A stretch of DNA of 64,000 bases, taken from an uncultured Verrucomicrobiota bacterium (GTDB taxonomy: Bacteria; Verrucomicrobiota; Verrucomicrobiia; Opitutales; Opitutaceae). How positions within the stretch are numbered: position 1 is the first letter of the stretch; every line of letters begins with the position of its first letter. The notes under the pieces are model-generated. The model was not told where the DNA came from and did no database searches. It was given only the letters and a program-made list of their open reading frames with translations. The DNA lies in assembly GCA_903856725.1 (NCBI GenBank), contig CAIOCT010000038.1, forward strand, positions 1 to 64,000. Direction: 5' to 3'. The translations under genes were made by a program, and so were the position numbers. Positions 45,523 to 55,544 of the stretch are shown here, piece after piece.

Positions 45523-46332
45523 CTAGCCATTTCTCTGTCGCACCGCTTCGAAGAGCGTAATGATGGTCGCCATAGCGACATTCAATGAATCCGCTTGGCC
45601 GGCCATAGGAATGCGTACAAGCAAATCGCTTTGCTTGAGCCAAAAATCGCTCAGCCCATATTGCTCACTCCCCATGACAATAGCCAACGGGCCACGCAGC
45701 TCCACTTGGGTATAAAGGCTCGGCGTATCAGGCGTCGTTGCCACAATCCGGACCCCCTGCTGCTTCAGCCAAGTATGAACCGAAGCGCTATCAGCGACTA
45801 CGATCGGTACGGAGAACAGCACGCCGGTCGATGAACGTACCACGTTAGGATTAAAAACATCGGTGACGGCATCACAGACGATAACCCCATCAACCCCCGC
45901 AGCATCTGCGCTACGCAAAATGGTTCCGAGATTACCCGGCTTTTCGATAGACTCCACCACAAGGAGAAAAGGGGCGGCACTGAGCTTAAGATCTGTGAGG
46001 CTGTGTTTCCATTGTGGCGCCACAGCCAACAGCCCATCAGGCCGATCGCGGTACGCACATTTAGCAAAAGCTTCCTTAGATAATTCAAAAAGTTGCGCGC
46101 CTGCCTGGCGGGCCTGCTCAATCAAAACCGGTTCATTTTCCCCCAGGAACCAGTCAGGACAAAAGTAGAGCTCAAGGAGGCGAATGTTCTTTTCCAAAGC
46201 CCTCCGAACTTCGCGATACCCTTCCACCAGAAATAAACCAGCCTCATCGCGATCACGCCGATCGCGTAATTTCACGAGCTGTTTAACGCGCGGATTCTGG
46301 AGGCTGGTGATTTTTTCGGGAAGGTTAACCAC
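45523..46332 (-). CDS. TrmH/SpoU family RNA 2'-O-methyltransferase
   Basis: About 269 residues from a GTG at 46332; the frame continues to a TTG at 46428 through a tandem-repeat leader that is unlikely to be coding. N-terminal substrate-binding domain (SLQNPRVKQLVKLRDRRDRDEAGLFLVEG) and C-terminal SPOUT knot with the three motifs: ESIEKPGNLGTILRSADAAG, AIVMGSEQYGLSD and RIPMAGQADSLNVAMA. It methylates ribose in rRNA or tRNA; RlmB-like 23S G2251 or a related site is likely but unproven. The gene is divergent from the next methyltransferase. Confidence 0.88.
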   Translation of the reverse strand: MVNLPEKITSLQNPRVKQLVKLRDRRDRDEAGLFLVEGYREVRRALEKNIRLLELYFCPDWFLGENEPVLIEQARQAGAQLFELSKEAFAKCAYRDRPDGLLAVAPQWKHSLTDLKLSAAPFLLVVESIEKPGNLGTILRSADAAGVDGVIVCDAVTDVFNPNVVRSSTGVLFSVPIVVADSASVHTWLKQQGVRIVATTPDTPSLYTQVELRGPLAIVMGSEQYGLSDFWLKQSDLLVRIPMAGQADSLNVAMATIITLFEAVRQRNG

Positions 46333-46336
46333 AGGC

Positions 46337-46354
46337 GATACGGAATACACGGAA
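46337..46354 (-). repeat. Two-copy 9-bp tandem repeat before the TrmH-family gene
   Basis: Plus-strand units GATACGGAA and TACACGGAA, read in the message as TTCCGTGTA, TTCCGTATC. It lies a few bases upstream of the GTG start at 46332, in the divergent region with the plus-strand methyltransferase, whose own leader contains a similar GTGTGTTCTGTGTAG stretch. Confidence 0.7.
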
Positions 46355-46408
46355 AGCAAACTCAGCAATTTCCTTTTACCGACCCTCGGGGTGTGTTCTG
46401 TGTAGGGG

Positions 46409-47734
46409 GTGGGCAAAAAGAAATTCAACGACCAACCCTTCTCTTATCACCAGACCTTAGAACTGGAAGTGGCCACATTGACTAACCTCGGCGTCGGCCT
46501 AGGCCGTGTCCCGCTGCCCGATTCACCAACGGGCGCGCCCCCCAGCGGTTGGGTGGTCATGGTGCCTTTTACCTTACCTGGCGAAAAAGTACGCGTCCGC
46601 ATCTATCGCAACCATAAGAATTACTCTGAAGCAGATTTGCTCGAAGTGCTAACCCCTTCGCCGCACCGCCAAGAGGCACGATGTGCACTCTTCGGTCGCT
46701 GCGGAGGATGCCAATATCAACACCTCGTCTATGCCGAGCAGTTAAAATGGAAACAGCAGCAAGTAACCGAGCTGCTCAAGTATATGGTGGGTGTCGAATT
46801 TCCAGTGGCTCCGGTGATCGCCTCGCCCAAAGAGTTTGGTTATCGCTCTAAAATAACCCCCCATTTTCACGCTCAGAAAAATACCAGGGAACCCGTTGCC
46901 CCCTTGGGCGCCACCAGTGGTCAGAATAGTCACGATCTCCCAGTACCAGGAGTTAATTTACCCCCGATCGGCTTTCTTAAGACCGGCAATCGCTTTGCGC
47001 TGATTGACGTGCCGACGTGCCCTATTGCTACAGCCGAAATCAACGCCAAATTACCTGAAGTCCGCGCCAAGACCCACCAACGGCTAGCCGCCGGTGAATA
47101 TAAACGCGATGCGACGCTGCTGCTGCGTCACGCCATTGAGGGCGTCACCACTGACTACGACGCCGTCGTCCACGAACAAGTGGGCGCACTCAAACTCCAC
47201 TTTCTCGCCCGTGACTTCTTCCAGAATAACCCATTTATTTTGCCGGCGTTTACGGGTTATGTTCGTGCTCAAGCTGCCAGCAGTGGGGCAAGATTCCTCG
47301 TCGATACCTATTGTGGGAGCGGATTGTTCGCGCTGAGCTGCGCCCCTGCCTTCGAAAAAGTCACCGGAATCGAGATCAGCGCGACTTCCATTAAATTTGC
47401 CACAGAAAATGCGGCGGCTAACGGCATCACTAATACCCTCTTCCAAGCTGGCGATGCGTCCCAAATTTTTGCGGGCCTAACTTTTCCCGCCGCCGATACG
47501 GCCGTTGTCATCGATCCACCGCGCAAGGGCTGTGATGAGCAATTCCTCGCGCAGCTTTTCGCCTATGGCCCACGGGCGGTGGTTTACGTATCGTGCGACC
47601 CCGCTACGCAAATGCGCGACCTCAAAGGCTTTCTTGCGGCCGGCTATACGCTAAGCGCCGTGCAGCCTTTTGATTTATTTCCTCAGACGCGTCATCTCGA
47701 ATGTGTAATCACGCTGATTCGCGCTGTTAAATAA
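46409..47734 (+). CDS. TRAM-domain class I RNA (uracil-C5)-methyltransferase, RlmD/TrmA type
   Basis: 441 residues from GTG 46409, preceded by a purine-rich AGGGGGTG. N-terminal TRAM domain, then the 4Fe-4S motif ARCALFGRCGGCQYQH, and a Rossmann domain with DTYCGSGLFALS, EISATSIKFA, VIDPPRKG and the catalytic Cys in YVSCDP. RlmD methylates 23S rRNA U1939 and TrmA methylates tRNA U54; the Fe-S cluster favours the RlmD/RumA side, but paralogues exist in many phyla, so the target is left open. Confidence 0.9.
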   Translation: MGKKKFNDQPFSYHQTLELEVATLTNLGVGLGRVPLPDSPTGAPPSGWVVMVPFTLPGEKVRVRIYRNHKNYSEADLLEVLTPSPHRQEARCALFGRCGGCQYQHLVYAEQLKWKQQQVTELLKYMVGVEFPVAPVIASPKEFGYRSKITPHFHAQKNTREPVAPLGATSGQNSHDLPVPGVNLPPIGFLKTGNRFALIDVPTCPIATAEINAKLPEVRAKTHQRLAAGEYKRDATLLLRHAIEGVTTDYDAVVHEQVGALKLHFLARDFFQNNPFILPAFTGYVRAQAASSGARFLVDTYCGSGLFALSCAPAFEKVTGIEISATSIKFATENAAANGITNTLFQAGDASQIFAGLTFPAADTAVVIDPPRKGCDEQFLAQLFAYGPRAVVYVSCDPATQMRDLKGFLAAGYTLSAVQPFDLFPQTRHLECVITLIRAVK

Positions 47735-47741
47735 AGTCCGG

Positions 47742-47761
47742 CGGGTAACCAGTGTTACCCG
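47742..47761 (+). other. Perfect 8-bp hairpin after the RNA methyltransferase gene
   Basis: CGGGTAAC (47742-47749) and GTTACCCG (47754-47761) flank a CAGT loop. It begins seven bases after the stop but has no T-run, so it may protect the 3' end without terminating. The rest of the gap to the PFOR gene (47762-47950) shows no gene; it includes a possible TATGCT -10 element near 47855. Confidence 0.55.
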
Positions 47762-47950
47762 ATGCGATCAAGAAGCTGGACCAAGTGCTTCACACGAAGG
47801 CCCTCTCGTCGGGAAAAATTGGCGAACTAACTATTAGTTATTCTTTTTCTTTGTGTATGCTGCTAAAACATTTACTGATCGTCAGCGGACTGAGCCCTTG
47901 GACTACCTCCAAGTTTATCGATCATTAATTACACTTCGTTTATCCCAACT

Positions 47951-50900
47951 ATGAGTAATCCCGCTGCTGGTACCCCTCGCACTCCTTCACCCGCTGCTAC
48001 TCCTTCCGGCACCCCGCCGCGCTACCCCGGGTTTCGAGTCACCTGCAATGGCAACCAGTTAGTTACGCAATATGTTGAGACCCGCATCACCGAAGGCGGG
48101 GTCTTTTACCCGATTACGCCTTCCACGGAAGGTGGAGAAATTTACCAGCAGTCGTTTGCTCAAGGAGAGCTTAATGTTTGGGGTCAGCAAAAAGTAGCGG
48201 CGGAAACCGAAGGAGAGCACGCCGCGCAAGGCGGCGCGACCGCCTATGCGGTGCAAGGCCGACGCACGGTTAATTTCACCTCTGGTCAGGGGCTTGTTTA
48301 TGCGATGGAGCAATATTTCCACGCACCAGGAAAGCTTTCGACCATGGTTCTAGAAGTCGGGGCCCGCGCGCTGACGAAACACGCGCTCAATGTTCATTGC
48401 GGCCACGACGACTTTTATGCCGCGCTCGATGTTGGCTGGACCATGCTGATGGCAAAAGATGCCCAGCAAGCTGCTGACCAGGCAATTATTCTGCGGAAAA
48501 CCAACGAGCTGTCACTCAATCCGGGCATGAACATCCAGGATGGCATGCTGACTACGCACTCCGAGCGTATGTATTACGCTCCTGAGGCTGAGCTCCTGCG
48601 CGAGTTCCTCGGCGCCCCTGATGATCAGATCGACTGTCCGACGCCCGCTCAGCAAGAAATCTTTGGCCCCCGCCGCCGCCGCGTTCCCAAAATGATGGAT
48701 TTAAAAAATCCCATTCTCCTCGGGCCAGTCCAAAATCAAGAGCACCATATGAACGGGGTGGTCGCGCGCCGGAATAATTTTAACGAATATATTTTAGGCT
48801 TTCTCCAACAGTGCTACACAGAGTTTGGCCAGCTCACCGGCCGTTACTACGGCTTTGTTACTGAATACAAGACCGCTGATGCCGATACCGTATTTGTTTC
48901 GCTTGGCTGCGCGGCAGAAAATATTGAGGCGGCTTGCGATTATCTGCGCGAACAGCGCAACGCCAAGGTCGGCTCAATCCACATCAATGTCATCCGGCCC
49001 TTCCCAGAGGCCGCCGTTATCCATGCCCTGCGCGGCAAGAAAAATGTAATTATTCTCGAGCGAACCGACGAAGGTCTCGCTGGAGACAACCCACTGGCAC
49101 GCGATATTCGCGTCGCCCTCAGCAAAGCCCAAGAGGCGGCCAATTTTGGCGGACCTCTACCGAAAATTACCCCAACGGAAACCCCCCGCCTTTTCCGTGG
49201 TGCTTACGGTATCGGTTCTCGCGACTTCCGCCCTGAACACACCCTCGGTGCTTATGAATTCGCCACCGGTGGAGCGGCGCGCCAAGACGGCCGCACTGCC
49301 GCCACCGGTGAATCTTTCTTTGTGCTAGGAGTTAATCACCCCTCGGCCGTCATCAGTAAAGACACCCCCTCGTTACTCCCTGAAGGCGCCATTGCGGTTC
49401 GTTTTCACTCCATCGGTGGCTGGGGTATGATCACCACTGGGAAAAATCTTGGGTCTATAATCGGCGACTTTGGTAGTTTTATTTCTGAACAAAAACCCAC
49501 CTATGCCAGTGACGGCACCCTCGAGGATAAGCTCTTCGTCATGGCCAATCCCAAATATGGCTCAGAGAAAAAAGGGGCACCAACAAACTACTATCTAACC
49601 GTCGCTCCCTCGCAGATTAAAGTTAACTGTGAGCTTAATCACGTTGACGTCGTCCTCTGCTGCGACCCGAAAGCCTTTACCCACACCAACCCACTGGAAG
49701 GCTTAAAAAAGGGCGGCTCCCTCGTTTGGGAATCTAGCGAATCACCCGAAATTGCGTGGCAGCGGATTCCTGCTAAATACCGCCAATTTGTGCAGGATCA
49801 TAAAATCCGCGTGTTTATTCTGCCTGGCTTCAACATCGCTCGCAAAGCGACGAATCAAACCGAGCTTCAATTGCGGATGCAGGGTAATTCCTTCCTGGGC
49901 GCATTTTTCCGCGTCTCCCCTTTCTTAAAAACCTTCGGGATTTCTGAGGAGCAATTCCATAAAGTTGTCCGCAAACAATACGAAAAGAAATTTGCCCGCT
50001 TTGGCGACGCTGTGGTCGCTTCAAATATGACGGTGATGACAGAGGGATTTTCCCTCGTGCAGGAAATTAAGATTGGCCAACGTGAAGATCCCGATCGGTC
50101 CTCGATGCGGAACCCGCTACTCGCCCCGCTCGGCGATCATCAATTTCCGCCGACGGCTGGGTGCGGCCCCGCTGGTTGTGGCAGTATTGCAATGCCGGCG
50201 GCCCAAGCCGCCCGAGCGCCCTTCCAAACGATCGCAAAATTTGATTCAGAATTCCGCGCTGGTCTCGGTTACCACCAACCCGCCGGAGCGCTCGCCTCCA
50301 TCGGCGTAATGGGTGCCGGCACAGGCGCGACCCAATCTAAGTACGTCGCGCGACGCGAAACTCCCGTCTTCATCGCTGAAAACTGCACGCAGTGTATGGC
50401 CTGTATTACCGCATGCCCGGATACCGCCCTACCCAATATGGCGCAGGAGGTGACCACGGTCCTTAAGACTGCTGTAAATAATTACGTTACCGCAATCGCG
50501 GACCGCCGCGCTTTTGGTCTCGAGATTGGCGGGCTCGAACAGCGGGCCCGCGTGCGGATGAATGAATCGGTCAAGGCTAAGTCAGGCGTGCCGTTTAAAA
50601 CGATCATCAGCGAAGAGGTGACCGCCCTGACCACGATCTCCCCCCAAGCCAAAACGGAGTTCACCAACATCATCGCGAAACTCCCGCTGGCCTATAATAA
50701 CGTCCCCGCAATCTTCCGCTCTCTTGAGTCTAAGACCCCCGGCGCAGGCGGCTTATTCTCAATCTACGTCTCCGATCTTTGCAAAGGGTGCGGTGAATGC
50801 GTGCAAGTCTGCGGTGATCACGATGCTTTGCGCATGACACGCGAGACAGAAGAACTGAATGCCGAGCTGACCACCGCCCAAGTCTTCTCCCGATTATTAC

Positions 50901-52699
50901 CTGATACTCCACAGAAATTCTTGGGCCTATATGATGATAATGACGCCGCCGGTTCCCGCGAAGCGGCATTGCGCAATCATCTGATGGTGCGCCGTAATTA
51001 CGAAGCGCTCGTTTCGGGCGATGGCGCCTGCGCTGGTTGCGGCGAGAAAAGCATTCTTCGCTCCATTGCCTCGGTCACCGAGGCCTACATGCGGCCGCTC
51101 TATCATAAAAAAGCGGATCGGCTCCGCACCAAAGCGGCGCAATTAAAAAAGGAAGGGACAGAGAAACTAGCGGCCCTCAAAGCCCGCAGCAAATCTGAGT
51201 ACGAACTATTCAGGAAAACCTACGCCCATGTGATCATCGGTCTCGGCGGTGAAAATGAAGCCGATACCGCTCAGCGAATTGCCCGCTATGAAGCCGCGCA
51301 GGGAGCGATTACTGATGCGCAACTCTTAGGTGGCTTAATCACTGTGCTCGAACAAGACGCGTTTAACCATAAAGAGCTTCAGTCCGTCGACGGCCGCCGC
51401 GCCAACGGCATGTCGGTCATGATGATGGGCGCGAGCACTGGTTGTAATACCGTATATGGCTCAACCCCGCCGGGAAATCCCCATCCCTATCCATGGATGA
51501 ATTCTCTCTTTCAAGACGGTGCCACCATCTCATGGCTGATGGCGGAATCGCTCATTGTTGATCATGCGCGCCGCTCAGTTTCACCAGAACGCTTAGTTGA
51601 CGCGCTCCTCAGCCGCACCGTTAACGTCGCTACCGAGGCAGATTATTTTACGCTCACTCACCTTGATGATGCGTTGATGACTGAACAAGAAATCCGTGAA
51701 CTACCAAAAGTGTGGGTGGTCGGGGGCGATGGCGCCCTCGGTGATATCGGCTTTCAAAATGTCTCGAAGGTAATTCTCCAGAACCGGCCTAATGTGAAGA
51801 TGCTCATGCTTGACACCCAGGTTTACTCCAACACGGGCGGCCAGAACTCTGATTCTTCCACCATGCTGGGCGGCTATGATATGAACCAGTTCGGGGTCGC
51901 CTCTCAGGGTAAGCTGATCGAAAAGAAAAACGTCGCAGAAGCCTTCACCAGCGGTCACGGCTCACCATTTGTCGCCCAAGTATCGATGGCTAATTCAGCC
52001 AAGCTCTTTAAGGCGATTTTGGATGGTCTTGCATACCGCGGCACCGCCTTCTTCCAAGCCTACACCACTTGCCAACCCGAACACGGCGTGGGCGACAACA
52101 TGAGCGCCGAGCAGGCAAAATTAGTCCGCGATGCGCGTGGCATGCCAGAGTTTATCTTCAATCCCCGGCGCGGTGAATCCTCGCAGGAAGCTTTCGATCT
52201 CAAGGGCAACCCGAGCATCGATCGCGACTGGTGGCAGACCAAATATGCGAGCACTGGTGAGGACTACGTTTTTGGGGTCGCGCATTGGGCGATCACCGAA
52301 GGACGCTTCCGTAAGCATATCAAGCCCATCAAAGAAACGGAGGCGGCCGGCCTAATGTTGTTAGATGAACAACTGTTTTTTATCACCCAAGATGACGTTA
52401 TTCATCGCCGGGTCTTTGATGAACAACACCGGAGCTTCGTTAAAAACTTTGGCTGCTATATTAAGTCAGAAGCAGAAGGGAAAATGAAATTTTATGCCGT
52501 CACTCGCCAGATGGTGCTCTTTGGCGTCGAACGCCGGAAAGCTTGGCGTATGCTGCAGAGCAAAGCGGGGGTAATTAATAAAGATTACATGGCGCAAAAA
52601 GCCTTCTTGGCGAAACTTGATAAAGGCGAAATATCGCTCGCTGACGCCAAAACCCGCCTACGGGAACTGATTGCGGCCGAATACGCTGCCGGCAAATAA
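47951..52699 (+). CDS. nifJ: Pyruvate:ferredoxin (flavodoxin) oxidoreductase, extra-long form
   Basis: 1582 residues; usual one-chain PFORs have about 1170-1200. It oxidises pyruvate to acetyl-CoA and CO2, reducing ferredoxin. Order of parts: PYR-type domain from about residue 25 (ITEGGVFYPITPST), domain II, the gamma domain from about 460 (FHSIGGWGMITTGKN), two 4Fe-4S motifs C-x2-C-x2-C-x3-C at 812-822 and 944-954, then the TPP domain with CAGCGEKS (Cys1027), GCNTVYGSTPPGN, GGDGALGDIGFQN and SNTGGQNSDSS. About 75 extra residues lie between the clusters, a charged Lys-rich insert (about 1045-1080) sits in the TPP domain, and the C-terminus is extended. Other 2-oxoacids are possible substrates. 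Confidence 0.93.
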   Translation: MSNPAAGTPRTPSPAATPSGTPPRYPGFRVTCNGNQLVTQYVETRITEGGVFYPITPSTEGGEIYQQSFAQGELNVWGQQKVAAETEGEHAAQGGATAYAVQGRRTVNFTSGQGLVYAMEQYFHAPGKLSTMVLEVGARALTKHALNVHCGHDDFYAALDVGWTMLMAKDAQQAADQAIILRKTNELSLNPGMNIQDGMLTTHSERMYYAPEAELLREFLGAPDDQIDCPTPAQQEIFGPRRRRVPKMMDLKNPILLGPVQNQEHHMNGVVARRNNFNEYILGFLQQCYTEFGQLTGRYYGFVTEYKTADADTVFVSLGCAAENIEAACDYLREQRNAKVGSIHINVIRPFPEAAVIHALRGKKNVIILERTDEGLAGDNPLARDIRVALSKAQEAANFGGPLPKITPTETPRLFRGAYGIGSRDFRPEHTLGAYEFATGGAARQDGRTAATGESFFVLGVNHPSAVISKDTPSLLPEGAIAVRFHSIGGWGMITTGKNLGSIIGDFGSFISEQKPTYASDGTLEDKLFVMANPKYGSEKKGAPTNYYLTVAPSQIKVNCELNHVDVVLCCDPKAFTHTNPLEGLKKGGSLVWESSESPEIAWQRIPAKYRQFVQDHKIRVFILPGFNIARKATNQTELQLRMQGNSFLGAFFRVSPFLKTFGISEEQFHKVVRKQYEKKFARFGDAVVASNMTVMTEGFSLVQEIKIGQREDPDRSSMRNPLLAPLGDHQFPPTAGCGPAGCGSIAMPAAQAARAPFQTIAKFDSEFRAGLGYHQPAGALASIGVMGAGTGATQSKYVARRETPVFIAENCTQCMACITACPDTALPNMAQEVTTVLKTAVNNYVTAIADRRAFGLEIGGLEQRARVRMNESVKAKSGVPFKTIISEEVTALTTISPQAKTEFTNIIAKLPLAYNNVPAIFRSLESKTPGAGGLFSIYVSDLCKGCGECVQVCGDHDALRMTRETEELNAELTTAQVFSRLLPDTPQKFLGLYDDNDAAGSREAALRNHLMVRRNYEALVSGDGACAGCGEKSILRSIASVTEAYMRPLYHKKADRLRTKAAQLKKEGTEKLAALKARSKSEYELFRKTYAHVIIGLGGENEADTAQRIARYEAAQGAITDAQLLGGLITVLEQDAFNHKELQSVDGRRANGMSVMMMGASTGCNTVYGSTPPGNPHPYPWMNSLFQDGATISWLMAESLIVDHARRSVSPERLVDALLSRTVNVATEADYFTLTHLDDALMTEQEIRELPKVWVVGGDGALGDIGFQNVSKVILQNRPNVKMLMLDTQVYSNTGGQNSDSSTMLGGYDMNQFGVASQGKLIEKKNVAEAFTSGHGSPFVAQVSMANSAKLFKAILDGLAYRGTAFFQAYTTCQPEHGVGDNMSAEQAKLVRDARGMPEFIFNPRRGESSQEAFDLKGNPSIDRDWWQTKYASTGEDYVFGVAHWAITEGRFRKHIKPIKETEAAGLMLLDEQLFFITQDDVIHRRVFDEQHRSFVKNFGCYIKSEAEGKMKFYAVTRQMVLFGVERRKAWRMLQSKAGVINKDYMAQKAFLAKLDKGEISLADAKTRLRELIAAEYAAGK

Positions 52700-52735
52700 G
52701 CTAGGCGGGGTATTTATCACGTCCGCGGCTATGCG

Positions 52736-52768
52736 ACGTTGGGCTTGGGCTTAGCACCCACCCAACGT
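52736..52768 (+). terminator. Stem-loop after the PFOR gene
   Basis: ACGTTGGG (52736-52743) pairs with CCCAACGT (52761-52768), with a possible inner GGG/CCC pairing. It lies 36 bases after the PFOR stop. There is no clear T-run, so it may be a factor-dependent terminator or a 3' stabilising structure. Confidence 0.5.
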
Positions 52769-52855
52769 GAGGTTAGCTTGCCTTAAAATGCGGATTTATT
52801 CTGCAATAAAAGGACTTCGCATCGCGTGAAATCTTCCCCCTACTGGCCAGATTAA

Positions 52856-54913
<2,058 letters not shown>

Positions 54914-54964
54914 GCTTAATTCTGCTTAGCAATCTCGCTTGTTCGACCTTATAGATTTTTTGCT

Positions 54965-55501
54965 GTGCAACGCCACCTGATCAATCCCGGACTAGAATTA
55001 CGGCAACTTCAACTGGCGGATGCCTCAGGATTATTTGCTTTGGTTAACACCAACCGCATCGCGTTGCGCGAGTGGCTGCCCTGGGTTGACGCCACCAACC
55101 GGCTAGAAGATTCGCAGAAGTATATTAAAGAAACGCTGCGGGATTTTAAAGAATCGCGCGCTTTTACTTGTGGTATTTGGTCTATGGGCAGACTCGTCGG
55201 AGTGATTGGCCACAACCGGATCGATTGGGCTAATCGAATTGGCTTTCCCGCTTACTGGATTGTCCCTGATAGCCAAGGGCAGGGGATTATGACGGCCTGC
55301 TGCCGCGCGGTCATTGATCATGCCTTTCGAGAGTTAAAGGTCAGTCGCGTCATCGTTGCCGTTGCCACGAGCAATCTGCGCGCACAGAAAATCCCCGAGC
55401 GCTTAGGCTTCACTAAAATAAGCACCCTCAAGAAAGCGGAGTGGCTGTATGATCACCATGTGGATCATTACATTTACAGCCTAGCCGCACCGAAACGGTA
55501 A
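54965..55501 (+). CDS. GNAT acetyltransferase, RimJ/RimL type
   Basis: 178 residues from GTG 54965. The sequence begins with LINPGLELRQLQLADASGLFALVNTNRIALREWLPWVD, as in ribosomal-protein N-acetyltransferase-like enzymes, and contains the acetyl-CoA loop SQGQGIMTACCRAVIDHAF and the late RLGFTKISTLKKAEWLYD. The substrate may be a ribosomal protein N-terminus, an aminoglycoside-like compound or another amine. It follows the tgt fusion by 51 bp on the same strand. Confidence 0.9.
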   Translation: MQRHLINPGLELRQLQLADASGLFALVNTNRIALREWLPWVDATNRLEDSQKYIKETLRDFKESRAFTCGIWSMGRLVGVIGHNRIDWANRIGFPAYWIVPDSQGQGIMTACCRAVIDHAFRELKVSRVIVAVATSNLRAQKIPERLGFTKISTLKKAEWLYDHHVDHYIYSLAAPKR

Positions 55502-55518
55502 GAGGGGGTTTAACCCTC
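55502..55518. terminator. Short hairpin between convergent genes
   Basis: GAGGG (55502-55506) and CCCTC (55514-55518) form a short stem between the acetyltransferase stop and the convergent peptidase stop. A T-run is absent, so this is a weak call. The palindrome-like GTAACGCTGGTTAC follows at 55535-55548. Confidence 0.25.
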
Positions 55519-55544
55519 CGACCACAAAACCAACGTAACGCTGG

